A stretch of 21,812 nucleotides of DNA from Thermodesulfovibrionales bacterium (lineage in GTDB: Bacteria > Nitrospirota > Thermodesulfovibrionia > Thermodesulfovibrionales > SM23-35), in NCBI GenBank assembly GCA_022865525.1, contig JALHSV010000038.1, positions 1-21,812 of the forward strand, read 5' to 3'. The notes under the pieces were generated by a model. The model was not told the origin of the DNA. It was given only the letters and a program-made list of their open reading frames with translations, and made no database searches. The position numbers and the translations under genes are program-made. Shown one piece after another: positions 18,918-21,812 of this stretch; positions within the stretch are counted from its first letter, which is position 1; each line of letters begins with the position of its first letter.

Positions 18918-21763
18918 AATACAATCAATTTGAAGAACTTACTACAGTTCATGCAGATAATGAAATTGATTTAATAAAAGAAATACGGAATATTGCTGAA
19001 GGAGCGGCAGGAACGTATTATTATGGTAGAATTGATGGAACTGATATTATAACATACGAATCTGCTTCATTTGCTGCTGCTGATACGGCTAAACAAACAA
19101 CAGGAAGTTGTAGTAATGTGGCTACCGCACCTGTCACCCGTAAATTAGGAGATTATATCTATTCTGCGTTTATATATAATGACGGTTCTGATTTTAAATC
19201 AACAGTTCATACAAATGAAGGGGGATGGCAAGCAATAACTGATACCCTTACTACTGATGAAAATGATAGAGCTCAATTAGTTGATTTAATAAAAATAGGG
19301 GCTAATATTTGGTTAATTTATGTTTTTAATGATAATTCGGCAGGAACCTATCAATTAGCGTTTCATCAAATTGGGGGAGGGGCAGATTATACCGGAAGTG
19401 TTTATGCTGCTTTACAACATTGTTTTGCGGGAAATATTAATGCTGATGGTGATTATGAATATGTTGATTATGTTGGAGCAAAATATTATTACAATACCTT
19501 TGATGGGACGGTGAATGCAACCCAAGGCGCAGAAGAGACAACGTTTACAGGAATCACCCATTTTGACATTCCCACTCAAACATATTGGAATAAAGGAAAT
19601 TTAAAATTTTTAGTAAATAAAGATGCTCTTTTTATTTATGATCATGCATCAACCTCTTGGACAACATTAACTGGAACGGTAACTGCTACATGTGGAGTGA
19701 TATGGGATCAAAATTCATCCGGTGAATATATAATCAATTATTTATGTTGGTATAAACAAATCTGGAAATTATTCCATAATGGAGGGATTGCGTCATTTCA
19801 AGATATTTCTGGAATTACCAATGGATATTCTGGACATTCTGATTGGTTTTCTGGTTATGGAAAAATTTATCAATTAACTAAATCCTCATACGCGGCACGG
19901 AACTGTATGGTGAAATATGAGATTGAACGGATACCTACTTGTACTGTCCGCACCTCGACCGCCCTCACGGAAGATTATTATATCTTACATGATAATCCGA
20001 TCACGGGGTTAGTCGACTGGGGGACGGCGAGTGATCCCGATCTCAGTGCGTGGACGGATGCTAGTGGAGCGGGGTGTACCGTGTCGATTGTGGATGAGGT
20101 GGACGGGCATAAGAACGTCATGTGTTTGGATGATCAGAGTGCAGCAACAAAGATTAATCAACTCTATACTTTTTCTGGTGCTCAAACTTCGGGATCATTT
20201 GATATTTGGTTTCGATCTACCAATACGGCAGCGTATCATTTATTCTATATATATTCAGCAGCATCAATAGGAATTCGGCTTCTTATTGCGAGTGATAAAA
20301 TTCAGTATTATTATACGGCAGCGTATCATGATGCAACGGGGGGAGGGATCGCTGATGATACATGGTATCATTTTAAAATTGTGTTTGATTGTGCCACCGA
20401 TACTTATTCCTTCTATCTTAATGGAGTGTTATTAGATGATGATATTCCTTTTGAGAATGTACAAACCAGTCTTACTAAAATCTATTTTCAAACAATCGAC
20501 GCAAGTACGGGCTATACTTTCTATCTCGACGGGCTCGGCTTCTCGTGGGATGGCTATCATTCTGGGTTCGATACTCAAGCCTTTGAAGGGTTTCGGGGGG
20601 ATTCGGTCTCGGACGGGGGATATTATATGACGCCTATTATTCATCCCCTCGCTTACGACCTAACCCAGAAAGTCTTTATTGCCGCGACCAATGCCACCCC
20701 TCATGCGTATATTAAATCCATGATGGATACTTATTTTAAATTCTGTACCTACTCCGCGACTTCCATTGATGATAGTTTTGCCGCTATGGATATTCCCGCC
20801 TTTCAAGGAGTCTCGGTCTCCTACGTTCTTAGATTCTTTAATATTCTCAAGACGCGGTGGTGGTATTGCGATACCCATTCCCTTACCATTTATTGGAATG
20901 ATGGGACGCGGTATGGTGGGAAGGATTTCGTTTATACCACTGAGGTCATGAAAAACCCCGTGGAACTGCCATTTGATCCCGTCGATTCTGTCACCATGTT
21001 AGGGGGATATCTTGCTGGAACGAAACTCACTTCCACGAAACACGCGACCACCCCCGGATCAACAGTAATCGAGGAGAAATTTCCCCAAGTGATTACTCAA
21101 GCTTTGTTGGATTTGTTGAGTGCTGCGGGACTCGCGATGTGGGGATTATCCCAGAAATTCTATACAGCAATTATGGCGGGTAATGGTTTGTATCAATATG
21201 GTGGGACGGGTGTATTTGCGTCCCAGAAACCCTTAAGTGTGGCGTCGGCGATTTATTATTTCCATAGTGCCTCCTTTGATTTGGTCGAACGATGGGGAAA
21301 ATTGACAGTCGGGAAGTATATGACGGTTCCCCCGCGGAGTCGGGATAAGGTGCAAGAGACGTTGCAGCTCGTGGATAATATCGAGAAGACGATCCACTGG
21401 ACCGTCCGTGATTATGGGCTTCCTGATTTCGATGATAATGGAGCAGAAGGCACGGCTCTCACGGATGATGTTGCATGGAACGATCTGGATATTTCAGCAA
21501 TCATAGGGGCAAAAACCATGCGGGTACAACTTCATATCATGGGCAAAGATAATGTAGTCAATTCCGCGGTGTTTGTCCGCACTAAAGGACATACAGGAGT
21601 AGGGTGTCGGTGTACGATCCGAACGGGGGTCGCAGCACAAGAGGTATCGAATTATTGGATTGGACACACGGATAGCGCGGGAGTCTTGCAAGTTCAATGT
21701 GTGCCGAAACCCACATCATGGACCCAAATCAGTGTTTGGGTAACAGGGTATAAGGAGGCGTGA
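18914..21763 (+). CDS. Modular tail tip / receptor-binding protein
   Basis: 949 residues. About 1-325: beta-repeat region with Trp/Tyr and Asp/Asn turns, possibly a propeller (WQAITDTLTT, IWLIYVFND, LKFLVNKDALFIYDH, IWKLFHNGG). About 360-550: concanavalin A/LamG-like lectin fold (GSFDIWFRST, IRLLIASDKIQYYY, DDTWYHFKIVFDCATDTYSF, then YLNG and YLDGLGFSWDG). About 560-830: mixed region, possibly tail-hub-like (MDTYFKFCTYSATSIDD, FDPVDSVTMLGGYL). About 855-949: terminal beta sandwich (TMRVQLHIMGKDNVVN ... QISVWVTGY). Likely binds the host surface. AAGGAGG ribosome site. Base composition changes along the gene: by hand count about 22% GC at 19561-19620 and 50% at 20581-20640, a sign of module exchange. 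Confidence 0.6.
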   Translation: MKYNQFEELTTVHADNEIDLIKEIRNIAEGAAGTYYYGRIDGTDIITYESASFAAADTAKQTTGSCSNVATAPVTRKLGDYIYSAFIYNDGSDFKSTVHTNEGGWQAITDTLTTDENDRAQLVDLIKIGANIWLIYVFNDNSAGTYQLAFHQIGGGADYTGSVYAALQHCFAGNINADGDYEYVDYVGAKYYYNTFDGTVNATQGAEETTFTGITHFDIPTQTYWNKGNLKFLVNKDALFIYDHASTSWTTLTGTVTATCGVIWDQNSSGEYIINYLCWYKQIWKLFHNGGIASFQDISGITNGYSGHSDWFSGYGKIYQLTKSSYAARNCMVKYEIERIPTCTVRTSTALTEDYYILHDNPITGLVDWGTASDPDLSAWTDASGAGCTVSIVDEVDGHKNVMCLDDQSAATKINQLYTFSGAQTSGSFDIWFRSTNTAAYHLFYIYSAASIGIRLLIASDKIQYYYTAAYHDATGGGIADDTWYHFKIVFDCATDTYSFYLNGVLLDDDIPFENVQTSLTKIYFQTIDASTGYTFYLDGLGFSWDGYHSGFDTQAFEGFRGDSVSDGGYYMTPIIHPLAYDLTQKVFIAATNATPHAYIKSMMDTYFKFCTYSATSIDDSFAAMDIPAFQGVSVSYVLRFFNILKTRWWYCDTHSLTIYWNDGTRYGGKDFVYTTEVMKNPVELPFDPVDSVTMLGGYLAGTKLTSTKHATTPGSTVIEEKFPQVITQALLDLLSAAGLAMWGLSQKFYTAIMAGNGLYQYGGTGVFASQKPLSVASAIYYFHSASFDLVERWGKLTVGKYMTVPPRSRDKVQETLQLVDNIEKTIHWTVRDYGLPDFDDNGAEGTALTDDVAWNDLDISAIIGAKTMRVQLHIMGKDNVVNSAVFVRTKGHTGVGCRCTIRTGVAAQEVSNYWIGHTDSAGVLQVQCVPKPTSWTQISVWVTGYKEA

Positions 21764-21765
21764 GC

Positions 21766-21812
21766 ATGGTCGAAGAACACCTTAAACAGATGGAAGGGGT
21801 CCAGCAGTTCCA
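21766..21812 (+). CDS. Start of a further gene (partial)
   Basis: Begins MVEEHLKQMEGVQQF and runs off the window. AAGGAGG at 21750-21756 precedes it. Helical and acidic at the start; probably the next tail or accessory gene. Confidence 0.6.
   Translation, partial: MVEEHLKQMEGVQQF

Noticed and set aside
1..21812. tRNA, rRNA, integrase, polymerase or insertion-sequence genes
   Set aside because: I saw no cloverleaf with CCA-proximal arms, no tyrosine or serine recombinase motif, no polymerase motif and no terminal inverted repeats with a transposase.

Overview
This 21.8-kb window looks like most of the genome of a tailed double-stranded DNA virus (head-tail type, HK97-like capsid), or a large contig or provirus segment of one. 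Every gene I can support is on the + strand. The host is probably an archaeon. The reasons are an XPF/ERCC4-type nuclease with a helix-hairpin-helix tail, an RPA-like single-strand-binding OB fold, a ribbon-helix-helix regulator, many tiny zinc-ribbon proteins, TATA-like AT boxes, a probable leaderless start at 7193, and oligo-T terminators. Shine-Dalgarno sites are strong (GGAGG and GAGGTG types). I cannot name the host lineage from sequence alone.

Left half, 1-6665, early/accessory module. About 30 short genes are packed head to tail, mostly with ATGA or TAATG overlaps. It holds an OB-fold protein (286-768), an ERCC4 nuclease (2580-3515), a ribbon-helix-helix regulator (3834-4106) and a PAPS-reductase-like/ATP-pyrophosphatase enzyme (4103-4846). 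Most of the rest are proteins of 28-60 residues, many with CxxC pairs. Four consecutive Cys-rich genes (5186-5701) look like tandem paralogues. Several gene junctions are near-identical copies of one another.

Middle, 6666-7192, is a non-coding switch region of about 530 bp. It opens with a hairpin/oligo-T terminator and carries several copies of a 12-bp hyphenated palindrome (ATGT-ATAG-ACAT), one 12-bp perfect inverted repeat, a separate 20-bp near-palindrome, and a duplicated 17-bp AT palindrome just before the next gene. It probably controls the change from early to late expression.

Right half, 7193-21812, is the late/structural module in the usual tailed-virus order: small terminase-like HTH protein, large terminase, small basic protein, portal (with an overlapping second gene in its 3' end), Pro-rich protein, decoration-like protein, major capsid protein, beta-rich head proteins, connector-type proteins (one with a KTSC domain), tail-terminator-like protein, tail-tube-like protein carrying an inserted domain, a 183-residue helical protein that could be a very short tape measure, a small beta protein, a two-TM membrane protein, and a 949-residue modular tail/receptor-binding protein. 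A further gene starts at 21766 and runs off the end. No integrase, polymerase, tRNA, IS element or CRISPR array was found.
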